Assembly: GCA_016793325.1 (NCBI GenBank)
Contig: JAEUKI010000022.1
Span: forward strand, 62,001 to 126,000
Direction: 5' to 3'
Length of the DNA stretch: 64,000 nucleotides
Origin: Myxococcales bacterium
GTDB lineage: Bacteria > Myxococcota_A > Polyangia > Polyangiales > Ga0077539
The notes beneath the pieces are model-generated. The model ran no database searches. It was not told where the DNA came from and was given only the letters and a program-made list of their open reading frames with translations. This document shows, piece after piece, positions 15,051-22,867 of this stretch. Made by a program: the position numbers and the translations under genes. Within the stretch, counting starts at the first letter, position 1; every line of letters starts with the position of its first letter.

Positions 15051-17402
15051 GTGGCAAACGAGGCAACCAGCGGACAGGGGTCCACCGTCGAGCGGCTCGG
15101 CCGTTACGAGCTGTTGGGAGAGATCGCGTCTGGTGGCATGGCGACCGTGTATCTCGGTCGCGTCACTGGCGCGAAGGGCTTCCAGCGGCTCGTCGCGATC
15201 AAGCGATTGCACCCGCACCTCGAAGGCGAAGAAGAGTTCGTCTCGATGTTTCTCGACGAGGCTCGGCTCGCGGCGAAGATCCGCCATCCGAACGTCGTCG
15301 GGACGCTCGACGTCGAGGACGACGAGCATCTCTACCTGGTGATGGAGTACGTCGAGGGCGATCGGCTCCTCGCGTTGCTCAGGCACTCTGCGAAGACCGG
15401 CGAGAAGATTCCTCCCGCGGTCGCTGTGCGCATCTCGATGGACACGCTCGCGGGGCTCCACGCTGCGCACGAGCTCACGGACGACGACGGCTCGCCGCTC
15501 GGGCTCGTGCACCGCGACGTGTCTCCGCAGAACATCCTGATCTCCGTCGACGGCTCGGTGAAGCTCGTCGACTTCGGCATCGCGAAGGCCTCCGCGCGCT
15601 TGAGCGTGACGCGCGACGGTCAGCTCAAGGGCAAGATCGCGTACATGGCTCCCGAGCAGACCAAGCGCTCGGAGATCGACCGCCGCGTCGACGTGTTCGC
15701 GATGGGGATCATCACGTGGGAGATGCTCACGGCGAAGAAGCTCTTCAACGGCGAGTCCGACGTCGAAGTGCTCAACCAACTTCTGTTCGAGCCGATCCCC
15801 AGGCTGCGCGAGGTCGCGCCGACGGTGCCCGCTTCGCTCGACTCGGTCGTGTCGCGCGCGCTCGAGCGGGATCCTGCAAAGCGCTTCTCGACCGCCGCCG
15901 AGTTCGCGGACGCGCTCGAGCGCGCGAGCAAGATCTTCGGCGGCCCAGCGACGACCAAGACGATCGCAGCGCACTTGCAAAAGGTCTCTGGCGAGAAGAT
16001 CGCGAAGGACCGCGCGAGGATCCTCGCGGGCGCGCCGCCTGTTCCCAATGACGGCGCGACGCCGTCGGGCGTGAAGCGAAGGGCGACGGGGCAGTTCTCG
16101 GTTCCGACGTTGACCAACCCTGGAGCGCCCATTCCTCCGGCGCCTCCTCCGGGAACGGCCGCGCCGCCGCCTGTGCGCAAGGCCACCATGGTCGGGCTCG
16201 GAGGCAACGTTCCTCCGCCTCCGCCCGCGCGGCCATCGGCGCCGACGTTCGACGCGGGTCCGTCGCTGCTCGATGACGACGAAGATGTTCCGACGGCAGC
16301 GATCGTGCGCGCGGACGTGACGAAGTCGCTCGCCGCGGTGATGGCGCCGACCAAGCCTGTCGCGCCGCCTTCGGCGATCGTCGCAGGCGAAGATCTCATC
16401 GACGACGAGCCGACCGCGTTCGAGCCCGCCGTTGGGGGACCCGAACCCACGAGCACCGCGCGCGACGCGGTCTCGCCCGGCGGTGGCGCTTCGCTGCTCG
16501 CGCCGACGGCGAACCCGCGCGCGATGACGCAGCAGCTGCCTGCGGTGCGTCCGCCCGGCGCTGCGCCAGTGCCTGCATCGACGTTTGCCCCTGCGCCGCT
16601 GCCTGCGCCGACCGCAGGCGTGTCCATCGAGACTCCCTTCGAGGTCCCTGCGCCGCGCGTCGAGCAGCCGAAGTCGAAGGCTGGGTTGATCGTGGGTGCT
16701 GCGGCGTTGTTCTTGTTGATGGGCGGAGGCGGCGCGGTCGCGTTCGTGAAGTTCGGACGACCGGCGGACGCGACGATCTCGACGCCTCGCGCGGTGACCG
16801 CGAACAACGGCGCGAGCGACAACGGCGCCGTCAACCCAGCGAACGTCGCCAACGTTGGCGGCGCGGGCACGCAAGCGAACCCCGCGGGCACGCCGCCGGG
16901 GACGCCGACGAACAACGGCGCCGCGCAAGACCCCAACGGCGCCGCTGCGAATCCTGCGAACGCGGCAGGCGCGGCGAACCCGACGGCGGGGACGGCGCCG
17001 ACGATTACCGGCACACAAAATACCGCCGCGGGCGCCGCGAACAACGGCGCGCCTGCGAACGGGGTTGGTACGGCGCCGGGCACCGCTGCGGGCACGACCG
17101 CTGGAGCGACCGCGGGCACCGCTGCGGGCGCTCCGCCCACGCCGAATACCGGCACACAAAATGGAACGCCGAGCGCGCCCACGAACGGCGCCGCCGCGCA
17201 GGGCGCGACGAATACCGGCACACAAAATGGTTCGGCGGCCAACGCGAACACGACGGGCGCGACGGCGACCAACCCGCCGACGCCGTCGAACGGCACGCGC
17301 CCCTCGGGCGGGCGGCGCACGGGCGGACGACGCACGGGCGGTCGCAACGGCGGCTCACAAGGCGGCGGCGGCGAGGACCTCTTCGGCGGAACGCCGTACT
17401 GA
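15051..17402 (+). CDS. Transmembrane Ser/Thr protein kinase, PknB type (783 aa)
   Basis: Kinase domain at about 13-290: glycine loop GEIASGGMATVYLG, VAIK lysine near 48, catalytic HRDVSPQN from 154, DFG at 174, activation segment ending MAPEQ. A Pro/Ala-rich cytoplasmic linker follows, then one membrane helix (about 544-566, AALFLLMGGGGAVAFV) and a ~210-residue outside tail almost wholly of Ala, Asn, Gly, Thr and Pro with repeated GTQNG units, ending in an Arg/Gly-rich stretch (RRTGGRR). No PASTA or other recognised sensor domain. GTG start with GGGGGA ten bases upstream, two bases after the preceding stop. It probably senses or is anchored to the cell wall; that is inference. Confidence 0.92.
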   Translation: MANEATSGQGSTVERLGRYELLGEIASGGMATVYLGRVTGAKGFQRLVAIKRLHPHLEGEEEFVSMFLDEARLAAKIRHPNVVGTLDVEDDEHLYLVMEYVEGDRLLALLRHSAKTGEKIPPAVAVRISMDTLAGLHAAHELTDDDGSPLGLVHRDVSPQNILISVDGSVKLVDFGIAKASARLSVTRDGQLKGKIAYMAPEQTKRSEIDRRVDVFAMGIITWEMLTAKKLFNGESDVEVLNQLLFEPIPRLREVAPTVPASLDSVVSRALERDPAKRFSTAAEFADALERASKIFGGPATTKTIAAHLQKVSGEKIAKDRARILAGAPPVPNDGATPSGVKRRATGQFSVPTLTNPGAPIPPAPPPGTAAPPPVRKATMVGLGGNVPPPPPARPSAPTFDAGPSLLDDDEDVPTAAIVRADVTKSLAAVMAPTKPVAPPSAIVAGEDLIDDEPTAFEPAVGGPEPTSTARDAVSPGGGASLLAPTANPRAMTQQLPAVRPPGAAPVPASTFAPAPLPAPTAGVSIETPFEVPAPRVEQPKSKAGLIVGAAALFLLMGGGGAVAFVKFGRPADATISTPRAVTANNGASDNGAVNPANVANVGGAGTQANPAGTPPGTPTNNGAAQDPNGAAANPANAAGAANPTAGTAPTITGTQNTAAGAANNGAPANGVGTAPGTAAGTTAGATAGTAAGAPPTPNTGTQNGTPSAPTNGAAAQGATNTGTQNGSAANANTTGATATNPPTPSNGTRPSGGRRTGGRRTGGRNGGSQGGGGEDLFGGTPY
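17006..17228 (+). repeat. Three exact 16-bp repeats within the kinase tail
   Basis: TACCGGCACACAAAAT occurs at 17006-17021, 17147-17162 and 17213-17228, each in the same frame and encoding Thr-Gly-Thr-Gln-Asn. ACA, CAA and AAT are uncommon codons in this genome, so the exact conservation of AT-rich wording inside a degenerate GC-rich tract is odd. Confidence 0.85.
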
Positions 17403-17455
17403 GCAGCGAGCGGCGCCGAGGGGGAGGCGCCGACGCGTTCTGCGGGGAAAATCGC

Positions 17456-17845
17456 TCAGCGATAGACGCCCGCGGAGGCCTCGAGCGTGATGCCGTCCTC
17501 GGTGTCGCGAAGGGGCGACTCGCGGAGTTGCCACAGGACGACCGCGCCGCGCTGGCACCCTTCGTCCATGAGCAGCCGCTCGCAGCGCGATCGATCCGCG
17601 GCGATCTCGCCCGTGCAGCGCGCGCGCACGGTCGCGAGCACGCGGACGCTCTGCGTGGGAATTCCCTCGCGCATGAGCTCGATCGCGCAGCCGCGTTCGC
17701 GGGGCGTGACGCCAGACTGTGATGATTGTGACGACTGCGCGCCGCCGGTCGTCGCGCAGGACGCGAGCGCGACGAGCGATGCGACGGACGCGACGTGCGC
17801 GACGTGAGAGCGGGCTGCGAGGGGGCGGAGAGGGCGTGCGTTCAC
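17456..17845 (-). CDS. Small lipoprotein of unknown function (129 aa)
   Basis: A GTG at 17845 starts a long basic n-region and hydrophobic segment (ASVASLVALASC) with the lipobox cysteine, then a Gln/Ser-rich linker (AQSSQSSQSG) and a ~90-residue domain with four cysteines (RGCAIEL, ARCTGE, SRCERL, DEGCQRG). Not recognised and not similar to the eight-cysteine family. It faces the kinase gene tail to tail. The region before its start holds the GGAAATATCCCGA box at 17908. Confidence 0.65.
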   Translation of the reverse strand: MNARPLRPLAARSHVAHVASVASLVALASCATTGGAQSSQSSQSGVTPRERGCAIELMREGIPTQSVRVLATVRARCTGEIAADRSRCERLLMDEGCQRGAVVLWQLRESPLRDTEDGITLEASAGVYR

Positions 17846-17907
17846 GGCGCGAGCGTAGCGCCATCGCGACGCCCGTCGGAAGAAGACACGCAAAGAGCAC
17901 GCTCCTG

Positions 17908-17920
17908 GGAAATATCCCGA
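17908..17920 (+). promoter_or_regulatory. Second copy of the GGAAATATCCCGA box
   Basis: Thirteen bases identical to those at 493-505. Here the box, with one more G, is a perfect GGGAAATATCCC palindrome between the divergent lipoprotein genes starting at 17845 and 17999, so it could serve either. No TAGAAT follows directly. Confidence 0.35.
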
Positions 17921-17998
17921 GCGACTCAGCCCGCGTGTCGCCGACGGAAGGCGTCGCTGCTGTCCTCGGGGGTGCTTGCTTGCGCCGATCGATCGCGC

Positions 17999-18994
17999 AT
18001 GATCGCGCGCATGCTTCGATCGAGAGTGTTGTCGTTGGCGCTCGTGGCCGCGGTGAGCGCAGCGTGCAGCCCGCGCGTGACTTCGGACGCTGGGGCCGAT
18101 GGTGGGGCCGATGGCGGAACGGACGCCGCTCCTCCGATGATCCACGGGACGTTCGGGGTCGAGCTCGTGCGCTTCGAGCTCGTGCGTCCGCAAGTGAGCC
18201 TCGTGACCGCGGCGGTGTTCGACGCAGAACCGCCGCCGTTGTTTCGCTTCGACACGACGATGCGCGACGGAGAGTGCGAGCTGCTCGTGCCGCGCATTCC
18301 CTTCTGCGCGCAGCGATGTCCGAGCAACGCCGTGTGCGTCGCGGACAACACGTGCCAGCCGCGGCCCAACCGCGTGGACGTCGGCGCGATCACCGTGTCG
18401 GGCCTGCGTCGAAATGACATGGGACCGCTCTCGCGCTTCACGACGGGCGCGATGGGATACCAGTTCGAGAGCAACGAGCTCGTGTATCCGCCGTTCGCTG
18501 CGGGCCAGACGATCCAATGGTCCATCGCCGGGGCGGGGACCGTCCCTGCGATGATGGTGGAGATGCCCGCGATCGACGAGATGCGCGTCCTGTCGCTGAC
18601 GCCCGAGTCGCGGCCGGGGCAACCGCTGGACGTACGCTGGGAGCCTCCAGCGGGCGCCGTGCCCGAAGGGCAGCGGGCGCTCGTGAGCTTGGACTTCACG
18701 CACCACGCGGGGCTGCGCGGGATGATTTCGTGTGTCACCGCGGACGACGGCGCGATGACGATCCCCGCGGGCTTGATCACGGGGCTGCACGCGCTCGGGA
18801 TGGCGGGCTTTCCTGCGCTGTTCGTGACGCGTTCGGTGCTGCGAACGCGCGAGGCGGCGGGCCATCGAATGACGTTCGAGGTGAAGAGCGAGAAGGAGAT
18901 CTACGTGGAGATCCCCGGCCTTCGCTCGTGCCGCAGCCCGCAAGAGTGCCCCGCGGGCCAGCGCTGCCGCGACGACTTCACGTGCGGGATGTGA
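17999..18994 (+). CDS. Lipoprotein of unknown function with short Cys motifs (331 aa)
   Basis: Signal peptide with lipobox SAAC (MIARMLRSRVLSLALVAAVSAAC), followed by the Asp/Gly/Ala-rich linker (DAGADGGADGG) common in myxobacterial lipoproteins. The body is strand-rich, with two cysteine clusters: CAQRCPSNAVCVADNTCQP near residue 105 and a C-terminal CRSPQECPAGQRCRDDFTC. Both have the CPxGxxCxxxxxC look of small disulfide knots. A second ATG at 18011 is an equally possible start. Not recognised; probably a surface protein. Confidence 0.7.
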   Translation: MIARMLRSRVLSLALVAAVSAACSPRVTSDAGADGGADGGTDAAPPMIHGTFGVELVRFELVRPQVSLVTAAVFDAEPPPLFRFDTTMRDGECELLVPRIPFCAQRCPSNAVCVADNTCQPRPNRVDVGAITVSGLRRNDMGPLSRFTTGAMGYQFESNELVYPPFAAGQTIQWSIAGAGTVPAMMVEMPAIDEMRVLSLTPESRPGQPLDVRWEPPAGAVPEGQRALVSLDFTHHAGLRGMISCVTADDGAMTIPAGLITGLHALGMAGFPALFVTRSVLRTREAAGHRMTFEVKSEKEIYVEIPGLRSCRSPQECPAGQRCRDDFTCGM

Positions 18995-19015
18995 CCGAGG
19001 GCGATCGCCGAGCCG

Positions 19016-19705
19016 CTACGCCTTGCGTGAAGTCTTTGCCGCGGGCTTCTTCGCAGCAGGCTTCTTCGCCGCGGGCTTCTTGGCAGCAGGCTTCTTCGCA
19101 GCGGGCTTCTTGGCAGCAGGGGAGGGCGTGGCAGCGGGCGACTTTGCTGCGCCGCCAGCGCGCGCCCGCCACTTGGCGAGGATGCGATCGCGGTTGCGAG
19201 CGTCCTTCGTCGGGTCGTTGAGCATCCACTCGGTGCCGTCTTCGACCATGGTCAGGCAGTCGAAGTCTTGGTCGTGGTACTTGTCGATGTCGCTGTAGTC
19301 GATGCCGTCGACGAGGTTGTATCGCTTCATCGTGACGTCCGCGAATCGCAGCGAATAGCCTAGCGATTTGCGCAACACGCTCACGCACGCCGCGTGCGCC
19401 CCGAGCCCGTATCGAGCGCCGCCGCGAATGTCTTTGGGCGTGACGTTGGTGCTCAAGCGGAACTCTTTCTGACCGTCGACGCCGTCGAAGCTCCCGTAGC
19501 CGGAGTACGGACCGACGGGCGCTTCGGTGCCGTCCGCGCCGATTCCCACCCATTCGCGCGTCCACGCTCCGTTGCTCGCGAGCGCCTTCAACGCTTTGGG
19601 GTCGATCTTCAGCTCGAGGTTCTCTGCCTTCTCCACGAGGATGTCGTGCGTGCTGAACACCGGCGGTCCGCCGCACACTGCGCAGAACTCGTCCCAAACT
19701 CCCAT
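19016..19705 (-). CDS. Unknown protein with a histone-H1-like PAAKK repeat tail (229 aa)
   Basis: The N-terminal ~180 residues form a soluble domain that starts MGVWDEFCAVCGGPP (a CxxC pair), has a Tyr/Asp-rich middle and contains EDGTEWMLNDPTKDARNRDRI near its end. The last ~45 residues are a tail of five exact PAAKK units plus PAAKTSRKA, like the C-terminal tails of histone H1 and of the H1-like proteins of some bacteria. Such tails bind nucleic acid or polyanions. The start at 19705 is preceded by GGAGAG. What the globular part does is unknown; the combination suggests an enzyme or binding domain tethered to DNA. Confidence 0.72.
   Translation of the reverse strand: MGVWDEFCAVCGGPPVFSTHDILVEKAENLELKIDPKALKALASNGAWTREWVGIGADGTEAPVGPYSGYGSFDGVDGQKEFRLSTNVTPKDIRGGARYGLGAHAACVSVLRKSLGYSLRFADVTMKRYNLVDGIDYSDIDKYHDQDFDCLTMVEDGTEWMLNDPTKDARNRDRILAKWRARAGGAAKSPAATPSPAAKKPAAKKPAAKKPAAKKPAAKKPAAKTSRKA
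19034..19120 (-). repeat. 15-bp tandem repeats encoding PAAKK
   Basis: Five complete and one partial 15-base units alternate two wordings (GCCGCGGGCTTCTTC-like and GCAGCAGGCTTCTTG-like) inside the gene at 19016. They are coding repeats, not a CRISPR array: there are no spacers. Confidence 0.9.
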
Positions 19706-19903
19706 CGTCGCTCTCCTTCGTGCGTGCTCGTGCTCCGCGCGGCCAGCGTCGGTGTGCCGATCGAAGCACCGTCGATTGAACAAACGAGGCTATGCGATAC
19801 ACAGGCGGTTCGCAGCGGTGATTTCACTCGCGCGAGAACATCGAGCGCCGCGTGGCGCACGCTCGTCGTGGCGCGCGCCACGATGGAGCTACAGGTGCGC
19901 GCT

Positions 19904-21202
19904 TCACGGACACGCGCCGCCGCGAGGGATCTCGGCGTACGTGAAGAAACGAATCGGGTGGCTTCCGACGAAGGCGGTCCTCGGCAGCGCTTGCCAACGG
20001 ACGCCGTCGGTCGAGCGGTAGAACACCTGCCGGTCGTACCAGTTGTCCCACTCGCCGTGGACCGTGACGAAGGTGCCCGAGGGGCTGCGCGCCGCTGCGT
20101 TGATGCGCGGAGTCGTCGCGCGCGAACCGTCGGCGTTGGTGGCGCTCGTCGCGGTGGCGGTCCAGCGCGCGCCGTCCGTGCTGCGCAAGTGCACGAGGCC
20201 CATCGTCATCGAGCGGCCCCAGGTGACGAACTCCGTTCCTGTGTGGATCACGGTGCCTTCGAAGGAGATCCCGTCGGCGCGCGCGGTCGTCCACGTCTGG
20301 CCGTTGTCGCGCGAGGTGCACACGAGGCCGCTCTCGTGCGTGATGACCGCGATGCCCGCGCCATCGCCGCCCGAGCCGATCCCGTCGGCGACGACGCCCT
20401 GCCCGCACTCGGGCGCGATCGTCGCCGGGCGACGCCACGTCATCCCGTCGTCCGAGAGCATCACCGAGCCCACGGTCGCGCCGTTTTCTCCGCCCGCCGC
20501 GACGAAGCGTCGTTGCGTCGTGCCGATCACGCCCGTCGCGCGGATGTGACCCACGAAACCAAGCGGCGTGGACATGGTCCAGCGCGCGCCGAGGTCCGTC
20601 GTGAGCTGCGACTGATTCGCGATCGCGACGACGCGACCCGACGCGGACTCGATGCCCGAGAAGATCGTTCGATCGAGCGTTCGATCCCAGCGCATTCCAT
20701 CGGTCGTGCGACGAACGCTGTTGGCCATGCCCCAGCCCCACGACGCGAAGATCGCGCCGTCGATCGACGTGACGCCCATCGCGCGTCCGCCGTTGTGATC
20801 GCAGTCGACCCCCGCGGTGAAGCACCGAAGCGCATCGTTGTCCGAGCGGTTGGCCACCCACGTTCGACCGTCGTCGCAGGAGATCGTCGTTCGCGCGACG
20901 TGGCCCTGCGCGACGAAGACGCCGACGCGCCCGGTGGAGACTCCGCTGTCGGCGCTCGTCGCGTCGGGGCGAACGCCCGTGTCCGAGGGTGTCTGTGCGT
21001 CGAGCGTCGCGCTGTCTGCGGTGCTCGCGTCCGCGGTGGCGCTGTCTTCGTGCGCGGTCCGATCGCTCGTCACGTCGGCCGGGCTCGATCCGTCGGGCGT
21101 CGGTCCTGCGTCGTTGTTCGACGGCGCGCCGCAGCGGATGAGCGCGAGGGACAGCGCCGATACGAGCAGCGATTGAAAAGACGAATTGAATCTGTGTGTC
21201 AC
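19904..21202 (-). CDS. Lipoprotein with BNR/sialidase-like repeats (432 aa)
   Basis: Signal peptide with lipobox ALIRC, then ~65 residues of Asp/Ala/Thr/Ser linker. The rest contains repeated Asp-box-like motifs (Ser/Thr-x-Asp-x-Gly-x-x-Trp): SCDDGRTWVA, TTDGMRWDRT, LSDDGMTWRR, TSRDNGQTWTT, RSTDGARWTA, RSTDGVRWQA. These mark the blades of a six- or seven-bladed sialidase-type propeller. Sialidase catalytic residues were not recognised, and such proteins are mostly binding or structural. Exported; ligand unknown. It ends in a Gly-Gly-Ala-Cys-Pro tail. Confidence 0.82.
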   Translation of the reverse strand: MTHRFNSSFQSLLVSALSLALIRCGAPSNNDAGPTPDGSSPADVTSDRTAHEDSATADASTADSATLDAQTPSDTGVRPDATSADSGVSTGRVGVFVAQGHVARTTISCDDGRTWVANRSDNDALRCFTAGVDCDHNGGRAMGVTSIDGAIFASWGWGMANSVRRTTDGMRWDRTLDRTIFSGIESASGRVVAIANQSQLTTDLGARWTMSTPLGFVGHIRATGVIGTTQRRFVAAGGENGATVGSVMLSDDGMTWRRPATIAPECGQGVVADGIGSGGDGAGIAVITHESGLVCTSRDNGQTWTTARADGISFEGTVIHTGTEFVTWGRSMTMGLVHLRSTDGARWTATATSATNADGSRATTPRINAAARSPSGTFVTVHGEWDNWYDRQVFYRSTDGVRWQALPRTAFVGSHPIRFFTYAEIPRGGACP

Positions 21203-21340
21203 GGCGTGCCTCTCGCGGATCGCGCTAAACCGCCACTCATTCGATCGTCGTCATTTTCTCGGTGGATTCGTGGCGGTTTGACTTGATTTGAACCACGCCG
21301 ACGCTCGTCCCATTTCTACGACGTTCAATTGGGGCGTGGT

Positions 21341-22867
21341 TTAGCGTCGGAGGTACGCGAGCGGGTCGCTGAGGCCGCTCAGCGCCGCCGCGGGGTAGTG
21401 CGAGCGGTAGTCCGCGCCCACGTACGGCACGCCGTAGCCGCCTCCGCTCTCTTCCCACTGCGCGCGCGGGATGCCCATCACTTGCAGGGCGTTGGCGAGC
21501 CACTGGTTCCACGACAGGCCCGTGTAGCGGGGCTCGGGCGTTCCCTGGAATCGCGAGCCCATCTCGCGCGAGGTCTCGCGGTAGTCGATGTAGCTGCCCG
21601 TGCGGAGCGCTCCGCCCGCGCCGCCGAAGGTCACGAGCGGCATCGATTGATTCTCGTGCGTGTGATTGCCGGACTCCTGCGACCACACGAGCAGCGTCTG
21701 ATCGAGCACGGTCCCGTCGGTGTCCGTGATCGCGTCGAGCTTGCGCGCGAGGTCGAGGAAGATCTCCGAGAAGAAATGCTGGTGCGACGCGACGATCGTT
21801 CGCTGCTCGGTCATCCCCGGCAGGTGCGCCTTGTGCGCGATGTCCTGGTGCCAGTCGCCCGTGAACGTGCTGAAGGTCTGGTCTGCGTAGAGCACCGCGA
21901 GGCGCGAGGCTCCGCAGGCGAACGCGAGGGCGATCACGTCGTTGTAGAGCTGATAGGCCTGCGCTTGCGACGCGGGATTTCGCCCGTAGTCCATCGTTCG
22001 AATGACGGGCAACGACCCGCGCGTGGGGCGCGTGATGGTCCCGCACGAGACCGTCGCGGACAGGCGACGCTCGAGCTCGCTCAGGCCCTGCATGTGCTCG
22101 TCGAGGCGCCGGCGGTCGTCCGTCGAGAGGCGCGCGCTTCCAGTGCGAAGACGCCGGTAGTTTTCGATCACGCGGTCGACGATGGGCCGCCGCGCGGGGC
22201 CCACCATGATCGGGCCGAAGACCTGGTCGAAGAGCTCGAGCGAGTCGATCGTCCCGTCGACTTGCTGGATGGTCCCCATGCGGGTCATGGGGTTGGACCA
22301 GAAGTACGTCAGTCGATTGCCGACGATCATCACGCGGCGGCGGACGGTGCTCGCGTAGAACTCGGGCGACCACGCCATGATCTGGTCGATCGTGGGGCGC
22401 GGCTGCGACTGGACCATCATTCCGTCGGAGCCGTTGCCGTCGTTGCGCGCGTAGTTGCCGAGGTGCGCGCCCGTGTTGTGCGCGATGTAGAAGGGGATAT
22501 CGAGGCCCGCGACGACGTTCATCTTCGCGAGGAGCGCGGGCGTCAGTCGATCCGCCGCGCTGCTCACGACCGGAGAGATCCCCGTGCGCGTGCCCTGCGG
22601 GGACAGCCGCAGATCGCCGCGGCGCGCGGTGCGTCCCTTGAACGGCATCTGCTCGGTGAGCGTGCTCACCGAGGGAAACATGTTGTTGTGCCAGAGCCCG
22701 CCGTGCGCCGTGCACAGCTGCGCGAAGCGCTTGCGATTGGGCATTCCCTGCGCGGCGGCCTCGCGCGCGACGAGCGAAGGCAGAAACGGGATCGCGAGCG
22801 CGAATCCGCCGAGGCCCTTGAGAAACTGTCGGCGATCTCTGCTTGTGAAAACGGGCTCGTCGCTCAC
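21341..22867 (-). CDS. DUF1552 protein with Tat signal (cassette 1, 508 aa)
   Basis: Belongs to the DUF1552 family (PF07586), abundant in planctomycetes and myxobacteria and of unknown function. The N-terminus has a twin-arginine signal (RDRRQFLKGLGG followed by FALAIPFLPSLVA), so a folded, possibly cofactor-containing protein is exported. The GTG start at 22867 shares GTGA with the TGA of the upstream DUF1592 gene, giving a translationally coupled pair. C-terminal phrases such as LLVWSQESGNHTHENQSMPLVTFGG resemble the sulfatase-like DUF1501/1552 fold. A full paralogous pair sits at 27346-30506. Confidence 0.88.
   Translation of the reverse strand: MSDEPVFTSRDRRQFLKGLGGFALAIPFLPSLVAREAAAQGMPNRKRFAQLCTAHGGLWHNNMFPSVSTLTEQMPFKGRTARRGDLRLSPQGTRTGISPVVSSAADRLTPALLAKMNVVAGLDIPFYIAHNTGAHLGNYARNDGNGSDGMMVQSQPRPTIDQIMAWSPEFYASTVRRRVMIVGNRLTYFWSNPMTRMGTIQQVDGTIDSLELFDQVFGPIMVGPARRPIVDRVIENYRRLRTGSARLSTDDRRRLDEHMQGLSELERRLSATVSCGTITRPTRGSLPVIRTMDYGRNPASQAQAYQLYNDVIALAFACGASRLAVLYADQTFSTFTGDWHQDIAHKAHLPGMTEQRTIVASHQHFFSEIFLDLARKLDAITDTDGTVLDQTLLVWSQESGNHTHENQSMPLVTFGGAGGALRTGSYIDYRETSREMGSRFQGTPEPRYTGLSWNQWLANALQVMGIPRAQWEESGGGYGVPYVGADYRSHYPAAALSGLSDPLAYLRR

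Noticed and set aside
19034..19120. A CRISPR-like array of ~15-bp repeats
   Set aside because: Contiguous coding repeats without spacers; they translate to PAAKK units in a good gene.
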